Positions 53,591 to 63,183 of a stretch of 64,000 nt of DNA are shown here, piece after piece. A program made the position numbers and the translations under genes. The stretch is taken from NCBI RefSeq assembly GCF_038622445.1, contig NZ_CP152019.1, forward strand, positions 3,756,501 to 3,820,500, written 5' to 3'. Every line of letters begins with the position of its first letter. The first letter of the stretch is position 1. Under the pieces are notes generated by a model, which saw nothing but the letters and a program-made list of their open reading frames with translations, did no database searches and had not been told where the DNA came from. Source of the stretch: Sporosarcina sp. FSL K6-1522. Lineage in GTDB: Bacteria > Bacillota > Bacilli > Bacillales_A > Planococcaceae.

Positions 53591-53714
53591 GGCCCACCCT
53601 CCCTTGAAACTAACGATAACATCTGCACATTGAAATGTTTGTCGGAACGGGGATGAAATTCCATGAAATCATCGACAGATATTGCATGTATAATCCACTC
53701 TTCTACACTCACTA

Positions 53715-54028
53715 TCAATTACACCTCGGCGTAATTGCGTCCAGATTTTTTCGAGCTTGGGGCCAACAGGATGTTGGTCATGCAGTCGTTGCGAATCGAA
53801 CAGCGAAGGGTTCGATTTGCCGTGTTTCTGCGCTTTTTGCAGAAATTAAGGCACCTTTCTTTGGACGTGGCGACCTTAGCCTGCGTACCCCTTATCGTTC
53901 AGCAAGCGTTTGAACACCCCCTGAACAGAAAAACAAAACCACATTCATCTCGCTACCTGTCGAGGTGGGAGTTTTCTGTAGCTGACGCTTCGCTTTTAGT
54001 ACAAAAAGATTTGCTGAATGAAGATAAA
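53715..54028. repeat. composite family B repeat (modules C, E and D)
   Basis: Fills much of the 562-base gap between spoIIGA and ftsZ. Palindrome AATTACACCTCGGCGTAATT, TTTTTTCGAGC, a module C hairpin CCAACAGGATGTTGG (53763-53777), a shortened module E with GAATCGAAC / GGTTCGATT and TTTCTGC / GCAGAAA stems, and module D (about 53893-54025). The closing GCTCGAAAA and CATCCGCCGG parts of the scaffold are missing. The spoIIGA promoter must lie at 53591-53714, but no convincing -35/-10 was found there. Confidence 0.75.
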
Positions 54029-54067
54029 CAAACATGAGATATGAAGATAAAAGCACTTCTTTACGAA

Positions 54068-54109
54068 CAAAAAACCACCCTATCAGTCCATAAAGGACCT
54101 ATAAGGTGG
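54068..54109 (-). terminator. rho-independent terminator after ftsZ
   Basis: Stem CCACCTTAT.GGTCC against GGAC..ATAGGGTGG followed by TTTTTTG on the minus strand. Confidence 0.85.
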
Positions 54110-54152
54110 CTTCCTCGATTGTTATTTGACACGCATCATCTCTACAACTTAA

Positions 54153-55331
54153 TTAGCGGCGACGATTGCGTAAAAATGTTGGGATATCAAGCGCATCCTC
54201 TTGCTGGTTACTTTGTTGCTGGCGGGCCGGTGGTTCCTGTTGTTGGAACTGCGGCGCCTCTTCTCTACGCGGTTCACGCACTCCCTGTGGTGCCGATGAA
54301 GCCGGTTGCTGTTCACGTACCTGCGGGCGGCTTGCGCCGAATCCTGCACTTCTAGCAGGTCGTGCATTGACGAGTTGCTCTTCGTTAAAGCCAGTCGCAA
54401 TTACCGTTACAATAATTTCATCTTTCAAATTATCATTGATGACCGAACCGAAGATCATATTGACATCTTCATCCGATGCGGAAGCAACGATATCTGCGGC
54501 TTCTTGCACTTCAAACAAGCTCAAGTTTGAACCGCCTGTAATGTTCATCAATACGCCTTTTGCTCCATCAATTGAAGTTTCAAGCAATGGGCTTGAAATC
54601 GCTTTTTTCGCAGCTTCTGCTGCACGGTTTTCGCCTGTTGACATCCCGATCCCCATAAGCGCTGAGCCTTTGTTAGACATAATTGTTTTAACGTCAGCAA
54701 AGTCCAAGTTAATAAGCCCTGGTACAGCGATGAGATCGGAAATACCTTGAACCCCTTGACGAAGAACGTTATCCGCCTCGCGGAACGCTTCGAGCATCGG
54801 TGTATTTTTGTCGACAATTTCAAGGAGCTTATCATTCGGAATCACGATGAGCGTATCTACAGATTCTTTCATCGTCGTGATGCCGCCGATTGCTTGCGTA
54901 GAACGTTTCCGTCCTTCAAATGTAAACGGTCTAGTCACAACCCCAACAGTAAGTGCTCCGAGATCTTTAGCAATTTGTGCAATGACAGGTGCCGCACCCG
55001 TTCCCGTACCGCCACCCATACCCGCTGTAACGAATACCATATCTGCTCCGCGCAATGCTTCTTCTAGTTGCTCTTTGCTTTCTTCAGCTGCTTTTTTCCC
55101 GACCTCTGGGTTTGCACCCGCTCCAAGACCACGCGTTAACTTACCGCCTATTTGTAATTTCACCTCAGCACTTGAAAGGTTCAACGCCTGTGCATCTGTA
55201 TTCACAGCAATAAACTCTACACCTTGTACACCATGTTCAATCATTCGATTGACCGCATTATTTCCACCGCCACCCACACCGATTACTTTAATAACCGCGA
55301 GCGCGTCAACATTTGTATCAAACTCCAGCAT
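54153..55331 (-). CDS. ftsZ: cell division protein FtsZ
   Basis: Tubulin-like GTPase forming the division ring. GTP-binding signature [17 protein letters not shown]-terminal [17 protein letters not shown]7 loop [11 protein letters not shown], a Gln/Ala/Arg-rich linker (about 318-380) and the conserved C-terminal peptide [11 protein letters not shown] that binds FtsA, SepF and others. 392 residues. Follows ftsA by 46 bases. Confidence 0.97.
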   Translation of the reverse strand: MLEFDTNVDALAVIKVIGVGGGGNNAVNRMIEHGVQGVEFIAVNTDAQALNLSSAEVKLQIGGKLTRGLGAGANPEVGKKAAEESKEQLEEALRGADMVFVTAGMGGGTGTGAAPVIAQIAKDLGALTVGVVTRPFTFEGRKRSTQAIGGITTMKESVDTLIVIPNDKLLEIVDKNTPMLEAFREADNVLRQGVQGISDLIAVPGLINLDFADVKTIMSNKGSALMGIGMSTGENRAAEAAKKAISSPLLETSIDGAKGVLMNITGGSNLSLFEVQEAADIVASASDEDVNMIFGSVINDNLKDEIIVTVIATGFNEEQLVNARPARSAGFGASRPQVREQQPASSAPQGVREPRREEAPQFQQQEPPARQQQSNQQEDALDIPTFLRNRRR

Positions 55332-55377
55332 TGTCTCTCCTCCTAATCCATTTCGAACATTCTATCTATCATCGTAA

Positions 55378-56661
55378 TCATTCAAAGAAATTATCGAATA
55401 CTTTCTTTGCCTTACTAAAAATTCCCGGTGATTTTTCTTTATTCGGATCTGCCATTTTTTTCTTAGAAGCAGTGTCCAGTAGTACTTCTTCAACCGCTGT
55501 AACAGTTGGTGTATCTGCAACATGACCAAAATACGTATCCTGCATATCAGCATAACGAATGAGCCCAACTGCAGTCGTATACATCGGTTCCCTTACACCT
55601 ATATATTCAGGGGTATGAATACGAACACGCGTCTTGAGCACGTGCCTCGCCAACTGAAGAAGTCCATCTAGCTTCGTAATTCCCCCAGTCAACACGATAC
55701 CACCTGGTAAATCACGAATCCCCATTTTATAAAACTCCTCTAAAATGAGATCGAATAGTTCCTCTAGCCGCACACCAATAATTTCTGATATATAGCGCTG
55801 ACTATATTGATCCTTTGAGTCAGCTCCAATAACCGGCACTTCAAACAGTTCATCATCTGATGCATCGTCGTAAAATGCATGTCCATATTGGTGTTTAATT
55901 TTCCTTGCCTGCTCTGTTGGCGTTTTCAATATAATTGAAAGATCTTTTGTAATATGATCTCCACCTACAGGTACAACCGCAGTTGCCATCAAACGATTTT
56001 CTCCAAAAATGGCGATTGTTGTGGAACCACCACCAATATCAATGAAGGCCGTTCCGTGATTTTTCTCGTCTTCTGTCAAGGCAAATGTGCCTGCCGCCAG
56101 TGGCTGTAGGTAAATTTCGCGAATGACAAGCCCTGCGCGTTCCACACAACGTAAAATATTGTGAACGAGTGTTTTTGAAGTCGTAATGAGTGTGCCATCC
56201 AACTCAAGACGCACGCCAATCATGCCACGCGGATCTTTTATTTCATCGTAGTCATCGACGATAAATTGTTTTGGTATAATATTGACAATTTCACGTTCAG
56301 GTGGCACAGACATAACTTGTGCCGATTGCATAACCCGATCGAGATCATCGTCCGTTATTTCCCGATTTTCGGAGTTTACTGCGACAACTCCTTTGACATC
56401 TTGTAACAATACACCATTGGCAGGGATGCCTAGTATAACTTCTCGAATTTGCATACCAATCATCCGTTCCGCCTGATCAATGGCTTTGCGAATGGATTGT
56501 ACAGTTGCATCGATGTCGATGATTGTCCCTTTACGAATTCCTGCCGATTGAACATTCCCAACCCCGATAACGTGCAACACACCTCCGCCTACTTCACCAA
56601 TCAACACTTTTACGGATGAAGAACCTATATCGAGTGATACATATAACTCTGATTGACTCAA
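55378..56661 (-). CDS. ftsA: cell division protein FtsA
   Basis: Actin-like protein that tethers FtsZ to the membrane. Phosphate-binding loop DIGSSSVKVLIGE near residue 10, the second IDIGGGSTTIAIF block, GGIVLTGGITKLDGL, and a C-terminal amphipathic helix (GIFSKAKKVFDNFFE). 427 residues. A candidate sigma-H promoter lies between it and sbp. Confidence 0.96.
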   Translation of the reverse strand: MSQSELYVSLDIGSSSVKVLIGEVGGGVLHVIGVGNVQSAGIRKGTIIDIDATVQSIRKAIDQAERMIGMQIREVILGIPANGVLLQDVKGVVAVNSENREITDDDLDRVMQSAQVMSVPPEREIVNIIPKQFIVDDYDEIKDPRGMIGVRLELDGTLITTSKTLVHNILRCVERAGLVIREIYLQPLAAGTFALTEDEKNHGTAFIDIGGGSTTIAIFGENRLMATAVVPVGGDHITKDLSIILKTPTEQARKIKHQYGHAFYDDASDDELFEVPVIGADSKDQYSQRYISEIIGVRLEELFDLILEEFYKMGIRDLPGGIVLTGGITKLDGLLQLARHVLKTRVRIHTPEYIGVREPMYTTAVGLIRYADMQDTYFGHVADTPTVTAVEEVLLDTASKKKMADPNKEKSPGIFSKAKKVFDNFFE

Positions 56662-56737
56662 TTACTAGCACCTCCTATTGCAACTCTAACCTTTTCTATT
56701 TCTCATTCTATTGTATCACAAACCTATTGTCTTAAAT

Positions 56738-56766
56738 ATTTTCGACATATCCTACTTAAATCCTTT
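56738..56766 (-). promoter_or_regulatory. candidate sigma-H promoter of ftsAZ
   Basis: AAAGGATTT (56758-56766), 11-bp spacer, GTCGAAAAT (56738-56746) on the minus strand. This fits the recalled sigma-H pattern RNAGGAWWW / RNNGAATWW with one mismatch. B. subtilis ftsAZ also has a sigma-H promoter. The -10 region also contains TGTCGAA, the core of a Spo0A box. Confidence 0.6.
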
Positions 56767-57136
56767 ATTCTGAAGTACTTGCATTCGAATTCTTTCCTCG
56801 TTCCGTCCATTTTGTCAAAAGAATCCTTCTGATCACGGCGATATTTTGGAATAACCGAACACCAAATGCAAACACTGCAGCAAGGTACAAGTCTACACCA
56901 AGATGAACCCCTAAAAACGCCAGGATAGCAGCAAGTGCAACATTGAAAAAGAATCCTGATACAAATACCTTATCATCGTACACTTGTTGTAGATGTGCGC
57001 GAATTCCTCCAAAAAGTGTGTCCAATGCGGCAAGGACAGCAATTGATAAGTAATTACTATAAATCTGCGGAATATGAATATCCGACAACAGTCCCAGTGA
57101 AATTCCGAGAACGAGTCCAAGCAAAGGCAACCACAT
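56765..57136 (-). CDS. sbp: small basic protein Sbp (DUF1290)
   Basis: 123-residue membrane protein with four predicted hydrophobic stretches (WLPLLGLVLGISLGLL; YLSIAVLAALDTLFGG; SGFFFNVALAAILAFLG; LYLAAVFAFGVRLFQNI). Function unknown; always next to ftsA in Bacillales. Two bases separate it from the upstream ylxX stop. Confidence 0.9.
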   Translation of the reverse strand: MWLPLLGLVLGISLGLLSDIHIPQIYSNYLSIAVLAALDTLFGGIRAHLQQVYDDKVFVSGFFFNVALAAILAFLGVHLGVDLYLAAVFAFGVRLFQNIAVIRRILLTKWTERGKNSNASTSE

Positions 57137-57138
57137 AG

Positions 57139-57858
57139 TTATTCCCCTTTCGGCAATTCCTGTAAAAAGTGATTTTCAAACTTTTCCGACCATCCTCGAA
57201 TTTCCACATCTACCGTCGGCTTCGTAATATCCAAAATCAAATTATCGAGATAAAAATCATCGTGGATTGTCGATGCTAGTAAATAATTGTATAACTTTTC
57301 ACTATCCGACAATGTAGGTGAAATGATTTTTATCGAGAATGGGGGGGTAGCAACATGCAAACCATTCACAGCCGTCAGGCCATTAATATCACGAATGGAA
57401 CTCAATGTATGAAATCTTTTCCCGTCAATCTCAAGGATAATTCCCTTAAAGCGGTTCAACTCATTGACAAAATGCGTAAGCAAATCTGACGAAATACCGG
57501 TAATCGGCGTTCCGAATGCAACACTTTCTGGTGATGGCCGCACTTCAATCGTAATACCTGGCCCTATTGCTTGTGTCATACCTGCTTGTTGAAAAAGCTT
57601 GTCCACTGTTTCCGCTAATGCCTTTCCTGTATCTTCTTCACTCAATGTTTTGTAGGTACTGATTGTCTTATCGAATTCGCGAATTTCAGATAGCAATTCT
57701 GAATGCAATTGTTTTTCCGTAGCCAGCTCGTTACGAATGGCCCAAATATCCCGCGTATCACGTTCTTTCGGACTTTTCACCGTATTAAATTGGACGGCGG
57801 TCATAAATCCGACAATCAGTAGAATGCATGCAAACTTCCAATGGATTGTTTTTCCCAT
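57139..57858 (-). CDS. ylxX: DUF881 family protein YlxX
   Basis: 239-residue DUF881 protein. One N-terminal membrane helix (FACILLIVGFMTAVQF), a coiled-coil stretch, then the extracytoplasmic DUF881 domain (GPGITIEVRPSPES, LNRFKGIILEIDGKRFHTLSSI). Molecular function is unknown. It is the second of two adjacent DUF881 paralogues in the division cluster. Confidence 0.88.
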   Translation of the reverse strand: MGKTIHWKFACILLIVGFMTAVQFNTVKSPKERDTRDIWAIRNELATEKQLHSELLSEIREFDKTISTYKTLSEEDTGKALAETVDKLFQQAGMTQAIGPGITIEVRPSPESVAFGTPITGISSDLLTHFVNELNRFKGIILEIDGKRFHTLSSIRDINGLTAVNGLHVATPPFSIKIISPTLSDSEKLYNYLLASTIHDDFYLDNLILDITKPTVDVEIRGWSEKFENHFLQELPKGE

Positions 57859-57883
57859 CCGTCCAACCTCCTAGCCGTAAAGT

Positions 57884-58600
57884 TTAGCCTTCATCTCGTA
57901 TCGCGGTTAACTGAATTTCCTTAGACTGTTCTGTCGTCACAACAATATTGTCACGAGTCAAACCGTCTATCACACCGCCCTTTAAATTTAATGCGGAAGA
58001 TAGTACCTCCATATCGCCAATTGCCTCAATGACGAAAGGTGCGGGAAACGTTCTCCCATCTACTGTAATCACAGGGCCTGTACATTTGATATAGGAACTC
58101 GATGTAATTCTCTGCCCGTTAATCGCCAATCCTTGTGCACCCGAAATACGCAACTCATTCACCACACGAAGCACATGACTTTCATGAACAATATAATCAT
58201 TAGGATTCTGTTCAACAGGATCATAGTCAGCATCCTGTAACGTAATGCGAACTCCTTGTCCTACGGCTGGAATGATACCTAACAGCAAGCGAAGGTCTTC
58301 AGCCTCTTCAACGAGGACTTCATGATTCTTTTCTCTCGTAGAGAAAGAACGTTCAAATTCACGTATTTCCTCTTGCTTGGCAAGCAATTCATCCGATAAT
58401 TCCTTGTTGCGCTCTTGCTGAGCGATCAAATCTTCTCGATATTGTTCTTCTTGAAGAAAGGCTTCAGATTGATGATTTTCGTTGTCATCATGCATACCGA
58501 GCGTTCGATACGAAAAAGCGAGGATGAAGCCAAGTACCAGAAAGACTACCGAAAATAAGATGTGCCTCCCCCGCTTCTTGTATTCCTCATTCTTCCTCAT
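57884..58600 (-). CDS. ylxW: DUF881 family protein YlxW
   Basis: Paralogue of the next gene: short basic N-terminus, one membrane helix (ILFSVVFLVLGFILAFSY), a coiled coil of about 70 residues rich in Glu/Gln, then DUF881 (GVRITLQDADYDPVE, LVNELRISGAQGLAINGQRI-type block). Start chosen at ATG 58600 (MRKNEEYKKRGRH); starts up to five codons earlier overlap divIB further and cannot be excluded. About 238 residues. Confidence 0.87.
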   Translation of the reverse strand: MRKNEEYKKRGRHILFSVVFLVLGFILAFSYRTLGMHDDNENHQSEAFLQEEQYREDLIAQQERNKELSDELLAKQEEIREFERSFSTREKNHEVLVEEAEDLRLLLGIIPAVGQGVRITLQDADYDPVEQNPNDYIVHESHVLRVVNELRISGAQGLAINGQRITSSSYIKCTGPVITVDGRTFPAPFVIEAIGDMEVLSSALNLKGGVIDGLTRDNIVVTTEQSKEIQLTAIRDEG

Positions 58601-59369
58601 CAACCGGATCACCATCCTCTTTTATCAACCCGTATACTTTACTAAATGGCGTGAAATATGTACCTACTTCCACATCAATGACACCTTTTTCTAAGCCATT
58701 CAATTGGGCAGTAATCTCTGGATAATACATCATCTTGTCGGCAAATGTTGAAATCACGGCACGAACCTCAAAGCCATCATCCATATAGACCCGCAGGCTA
58801 TCGATATCATCCTTCGTCCCTTCGAAAGTGATTTCCGATATCAGATGATACACATCTTCATCCAACTTCATCAATTGTTTGGTCATTCGCTTGCGAATGG
58901 CCTCGTCTTTAAAGCCATTCAGAATAGGTGCTTTCGCTAATAACGATTCGGTTGCAAAAAGCTCACCATTTTCCAGCAGTAAACTATATTGCCCTTTTTC
59001 TTCGATATATGCGACTGTATCCCATTCAGAAATGTGGATGTCCACATCTCGAAGCCATTTTCGTTTGACCGTCACCTGCTCTACACCAGCCAGCGCACCA
59101 AGACTCTTTTCAATCTCATCAATGCTGAATCCCCAAAGTGCATCTCCGACTGCAAGACCGCTTTGCTCTTCGTAAAATGGTGACTCATGGAGCACCGTTT
59201 CATTAATCGTTAGTTTTCCTACTTCACTAAGCGCCGATTGAAAATAGAGCGTAACGAGGAGCGCTAGTACAAATACAAATAGCACAAACGAAAATTTCTT
59301 ATTCGTCCTTCTGCGGCGCTTCTTTCGCATAGATGGGATGCGCTCTTCAATATCTATTACTTTTTCCAT
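58587..59369 (-). CDS. divIB: cell division protein DivIB/FtsQ
   Basis: Bitopic division protein of the DivIB-DivIC-FtsL complex. Basic cytoplasmic N-terminus (MRKKRRRRTNKK), one membrane helix (FVLFVFVLALLVTLYF), POTRA domain (GKLTINETVLHESPFYEE, then VTVKRKWLRDVDIHISE) and beta domain. 260 residues. ATG has GGAGGAG upstream. Confidence 0.94.
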   Translation of the reverse strand: MEKVIDIEERIPSMRKKRRRRTNKKFSFVLFVFVLALLVTLYFQSALSEVGKLTINETVLHESPFYEEQSGLAVGDALWGFSIDEIEKSLGALAGVEQVTVKRKWLRDVDIHISEWDTVAYIEEKGQYSLLLENGELFATESLLAKAPILNGFKDEAIRKRMTKQLMKLDEDVYHLISEITFEGTKDDIDSLRVYMDDGFEVRAVISTFADKMMYYPEITAQLNGLEKGVIDVEVGTYFTPFSKVYGLIKEDGDPVDEEE

Positions 59370-59390
59370 TTCCGCTCCTCCTTCTCCCCC

Positions 59391-60476
59391 CTATTTCCTA
59401 CCTGACGCAAAATGGAGTATCGTGCCAGCTGCTATCCAAGTCGTCATCAATGACGAGCCCCCATAACTGATAAACGGCAACGTCACCCCTGTTACAGGCA
59501 ATAGCCCCGACACAACCCCAACATTCAAAAACGTTTGAAAAATAATCATCGAGCCCATCCCCGCTACCATCAATAAGGCATAGCGCCCCGGTGTTCGAAT
59601 TGCAATCCCGAATGCGGATATTAATAGCACCGCAAACAGTAGCAAAACGATTGTCGCACCGATGAAGCCTGACTCTTCTGCAATAATTGAAAAAATGAAA
59701 TCATTTTGTGGCTCAGGTAAATACAAATATTTTTGGCGACTGTTCCCATAACCATGGCCAACCAAACCACCAGGCGCAATGGCAAAAAGCGACTGAATCC
59801 CTTGGAAACCCGTACCTTGAGGATCACTCCATGGATCAATATAGGATTTTATCCGATCCAACCGATACGGCGCCGCAGCAATAAGTGCGATAAAAGCACC
59901 AATGCCCCCCACACCGAGAAAAGTGAAAAATTTTAACGGATAACCCGCGATGAACAAAATCACAAAAGCGGACACGATCATAATGACTGCTGAGCCTAAA
60001 TCTGGCTGTAGCATAATCAGCGTTGCCGGAAGTAAAATCAATCCAAAATGACTGAACCGAAATATTTTCTTGCCACTCGTATCATTCAAACTACATGCCA
60101 GTTTTCCGATAAGTGCAACTTTGACAAACTCGGCTGGTTGAAGACTAAACGGACCTAGTGCAATCCAACTTTGTGAACCATTGCGGACAGCACCAACACC
60201 TGGAATAAGGACAGCAACAAGTAACAGTACCGCCAAAATATAACAATAGGTCCATGTCTTTGGGTTAGATGTCAATGGGCTTTTCATAATAACAAGCGCT
60301 ATCCCGATAGATACGGTCATGTAAATTCCCTGTTTGACAATGAATGGTGAGGAATCTGCATAATGAACCAATCCCCAATACGAACCTGCCGAATGGACAA
60401 AAGCCAATCCTATCAATGACAGCGCCACGGCCGAAACGATAAATGACGTTTTTAACTTCCCTTCCAGTGAACGCAT
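59391..60476 (-). CDS. spoVE: SEDS glycosyltransferase SpoVE/FtsW type
   Basis: Peptidoglycan polymerase of the SEDS family; by position it corresponds to SpoVE, which makes spore cortex with SpoVD. Ten or so hydrophobic helices, with LIPGVGAVRNGSQSWIALG, LQPAEFVKVALIG, YGNSRQKYLYLPEPQNDFIF and PVTGVTLPFISYGGSS. 361 residues. Whether it serves sporulation only or division too cannot be decided here. The start has a closely spaced GGAAGG. Confidence 0.92.
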   Translation of the reverse strand: MRSLEGKLKTSFIVSAVALSLIGLAFVHSAGSYWGLVHYADSSPFIVKQGIYMTVSIGIALVIMKSPLTSNPKTWTYCYILAVLLLVAVLIPGVGAVRNGSQSWIALGPFSLQPAEFVKVALIGKLACSLNDTSGKKIFRFSHFGLILLPATLIMLQPDLGSAVIMIVSAFVILFIAGYPLKFFTFLGVGGIGAFIALIAAAPYRLDRIKSYIDPWSDPQGTGFQGIQSLFAIAPGGLVGHGYGNSRQKYLYLPEPQNDFIFSIIAEESGFIGATIVLLLFAVLLISAFGIAIRTPGRYALLMVAGMGSMIIFQTFLNVGVVSGLLPVTGVTLPFISYGGSSLMTTWIAAGTILHFASGRK

Positions 60477-60494
60477 CCTTCCACAAAGTTATAA

Positions 60495-60616
60495 AGAAAA
60501 GCGCAAGCGCCTTGGAAGGGGTGACAGGCGTTGGAGGGCTTGAAGATAAAGGCGCTTTTTGCCTTTATCAGCAAGACCGAAACGACCCAAGCCCCTAGGC
60601 GCTGGAGCCTAGACAA
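60495..60616. repeat. family A repeat, short form
   Basis: First of two head-to-tail copies between murD and spoVE. Opens GAAAAGCGCAAGCGCC, carries a 9-bp stem GATAAAGGC / GCCTTTATC (60545-60569) and closes TAGGCGCTGGAGCCTAGACA. Confidence 0.75.
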
Positions 60617-60619
60617 TAA

Positions 60620-60737
60620 GAAAAGCGCAAGGCACTCGCTTAGATGCGACCGGCATAAGACGAGTCGACGGCGTGGCGCTCTTTGCCACAGAGTCGGCTT
60701 GGCTTATGCCCCGAGCATCTGGCGCCTGGAGCTGGAC
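60620..60737. repeat. family A repeat, long-stem form
   Basis: Second copy, directly after the first. GAAAAGCGCAAGGC, GGCATAAG / CTTATGCC outer arms, GGCGTGGCGCTCTTTGCCAC core and closing GGCGCCTGGAGCTGGACAG. Together the two copies fill most of the 309-base gap between murD and spoVE; nothing else was recognised there. Confidence 0.75.
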
Positions 60738-60785
60738 AGATTTCCAAGTCGAAAAACGTATTCTCTCTTATCCGTTAAGCAATCC

Positions 60786-62141
60786 TTAGCGATCCAATTG
60801 CATAACAGCCTCTATGAACTGATCTCCCCGTATTTCAAAGCTAGGATATTGATCCCAACTAGCACAAGCTGGGGAGAGCAGAACAATATCCTCTTCCGCA
60901 GTAAACGCGTATGCTAGGTTGACCGCATTCTTCATATCCCCAGCATGAACGATTTTATCTATCCCACATGAAGCGGCAAATTGACCAAACTTCTCCGCCG
61001 TTTCTCCGAGTGTCACGACCGCTTTCACGTTGCCCATAAACGGTTGTAACTCGTCAAACGAATGCCCACGATCCAAACCACCTGCTATTAAAATGGTCGG
61101 TACATCAAACGCGGCGAGTGCACTCTTCGTAGCCAGTGTGTTTGTTGCCTTTGAATCATTAAAAAACTTTCGACCTTTTAACTCTGTGACAAATTGCATC
61201 CGATGGCGAACACCCGTAAAGGAACTGAGGACGTTTTCAATTGCCGACTTATCGCAACCCGAAAGAATGGCTGCTGCCGTTGCTGCAAGGATATTTTCTA
61301 AGTTATGCATGCCAGGTAGCTTGATAATCGAGCGATCTACATAAGGTTCTCCATTCCAATAGATTTTCTCCGCATCTGCAGATATCCCTTGATCTTTTTT
61401 CCCAAGTAGTGAAAAGGGGATTTTTTGAGCAACTGCATGCGCTACATAAGCCTGTAGCTCTGGTTGGTCCGCATTGTAAATGACATACTCATTCTGGGTC
61501 TGATTTTTCAAGACATTGGCCTTCGCTAACGCATACGCTTCTGACGTTCCATGATAGTCTAAGTGCGCATCATATAAATTCGTCCATACAGCGATTTTCG
61601 GACAAAATTTCTCCGTTCCCATCAACTGAAAAGAAGATGCCTCTAGTACAATAATATTGTCCTCTGTCGCTTTCTCAGCCACCGCACAAGAAACGGTTCC
61701 AATATTCCCCGCAATTAATGGCTGGCGCTGACCAATATTCAACATATGGTAAAGCAATGTCGTTGTTGTCGTCTTACCGTTCGAGCCTGTTATCGCGATG
61801 ATTGGTGCTTCACTTATCCGATACGTAAGTTCAATCTCCGTCCAGACCGGAATCGCTTTTGCGAGTGCTTCAACGAGGACTGCATTACTATAAGGTATGC
61901 CTGGATTCTTGACAATTAGGTCAAATCCTTCATCGAGAATCCCCTGTGGATGACCCCCACAAATGACACGAATTCCTTGCAATCGGAGCGCCGCTGCTTC
62001 CTCATTGCCTTCTTCGGGTGCTGCATCATTGACAACGACATTGGCTCCCGCATCATGTAAAATCTTTGATGCAGCGTAACCACTTCTAGCAAGCCCGAGG
62101 ACGAGAATACGCATTCCTTTAAACTGCTCTAGATTTTTCAT
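60786..62141 (-). CDS. murD: UDP-N-acetylmuramoyl-L-alanine:D-glutamate ligase
   Basis: Adds D-glutamate to UDP-MurNAc-L-Ala in the cytoplasm. N-terminal RILVLGLARSGYAASK, ATP loop ITGSNGKTTTTTLLY, middle-domain LEASSFQLMG and HLDYHG, and C-terminal FNDSKATN, then GGLDRG and LSPACASWDQY. 451 residues. Directly follows mraY, with no other gene between. Confidence 0.96.
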   Translation of the reverse strand: MKNLEQFKGMRILVLGLARSGYAASKILHDAGANVVVNDAAPEEGNEEAAALRLQGIRVICGGHPQGILDEGFDLIVKNPGIPYSNAVLVEALAKAIPVWTEIELTYRISEAPIIAITGSNGKTTTTTLLYHMLNIGQRQPLIAGNIGTVSCAVAEKATEDNIIVLEASSFQLMGTEKFCPKIAVWTNLYDAHLDYHGTSEAYALAKANVLKNQTQNEYVIYNADQPELQAYVAHAVAQKIPFSLLGKKDQGISADAEKIYWNGEPYVDRSIIKLPGMHNLENILAATAAAILSGCDKSAIENVLSSFTGVRHRMQFVTELKGRKFFNDSKATNTLATKSALAAFDVPTILIAGGLDRGHSFDELQPFMGNVKAVVTLGETAEKFGQFAASCGIDKIVHAGDMKNAVNLAYAFTAEEDIVLLSPACASWDQYPSFEIRGDQFIEAVMQLDR

Positions 62142-63113
62142 TTACAACACCTCCAACAAGACAGGGATGATCGCAGCAAAGAAGGCTACTCCCCAAAATA
62201 CAATTACAATTTTCCATTCAGACCAACCTGAAAGTTCAAAATGATGGTGGATTGGGCTCATTTTAAAGACCCGTTTACCTGTTAGCTTAAAGCTAATCAC
62301 CTGGATGATGACCGATAATGTCTCAATGACATAGACAATCCCAATCACTAATAACAGAAATTCTTGTTTAATCAAGACGGAGAGCATAGCGAGTGCCCCA
62401 CCGAGCGCCAATGACCCAGTATCGCCCATAAATACTTTTGCCGGTTTAACATTGAATAATAGGAAGCCTAGCATAGCCCCCGTCACGACAAATGCAAACA
62501 ATGCAATATCGAGCTGACCGTAGAACAAGGCATGCACACCAAATGCTGCAAAAGCAATCGATGATGTCCCAGCTACAAGTCCGTCCAAGCCATCCGATAA
62601 ATTGACCGCATTGGAAAATCCAACAAGCCAGAAAATCAAAAATGCCACATAAAAAATCCCGAGTTCGATTTTAAAATCTGTGAAAGGAATTTGAACTGCC
62701 GTATCAAACGGCCCTAATTTTAAGAGGAAAAATGCAGCAACTGCGACAATAATTTGCCCGATCAGTTTCTGGATAGACGTCAGCCCAAGATTTCTCTTCA
62801 CGACAACAATAATAAAGTCATCTAAGAAACCGATGATGCCGAAACCGACGAACACAAGCAATAATACGATTGTCTGTGTCGTCAACACATCGTATATGTA
62901 TGAAAGAACGAGCGTGGAAATAATAATCGAACCAATGAAGATTAGACCACCCATCGTTGGCGTACCAGCCTTTTGCTGATGGGTTTTCGGCCCTTCTTCC
63001 CGGATACTCTGCCCGAACTTCATTCTCCTCAGTGTTGGGATAATGACAACTCCCAGTATTGCCGAAATGCCAAATGCGACAGCAATCGCCGTCAATGTTG
63101 TAACCAGTGTCAT
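62142..63113 (-). CDS. mraY: phospho-N-acetylmuramoyl-pentapeptide transferase
   Basis: Polytopic membrane enzyme that makes lipid I from UDP-MurNAc-pentapeptide and undecaprenyl phosphate. Motifs EEGPKTHQQKAGTPTMGG, GFLDDFIIV, NAVNLSDGLDGL, FMGDTGSLALGG and MSPIHHHFE are all present. 323 residues, about ten membrane helices. The spoVD-type gene precedes it by about 70 bases. Confidence 0.96.
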   Translation of the reverse strand: MTLVTTLTAIAVAFGISAILGVVIIPTLRRMKFGQSIREEGPKTHQQKAGTPTMGGLIFIGSIIISTLVLSYIYDVLTTQTIVLLLVFVGFGIIGFLDDFIIVVVKRNLGLTSIQKLIGQIIVAVAAFFLLKLGPFDTAVQIPFTDFKIELGIFYVAFLIFWLVGFSNAVNLSDGLDGLVAGTSSIAFAAFGVHALFYGQLDIALFAFVVTGAMLGFLLFNVKPAKVFMGDTGSLALGGALAMLSVLIKQEFLLLVIGIVYVIETLSVIIQVISFKLTGKRVFKMSPIHHHFELSGWSEWKIVIVFWGVAFFAAIIPVLLEVL

Positions 63114-63183
63114 GATTTTTTCTCCTTCTACCTTCTAATGTGGCCTCTTTACTTACGCCACATTAGACGTTGCTTTTCAATAG

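Noticed and set aside
53793-53818. GGTTCGATT with its complement looks like a tRNA T arm.
   Set aside because: No acceptor stem, anticodon arm or CCA-type end can be placed around it; it is one hairpin of the repeat.
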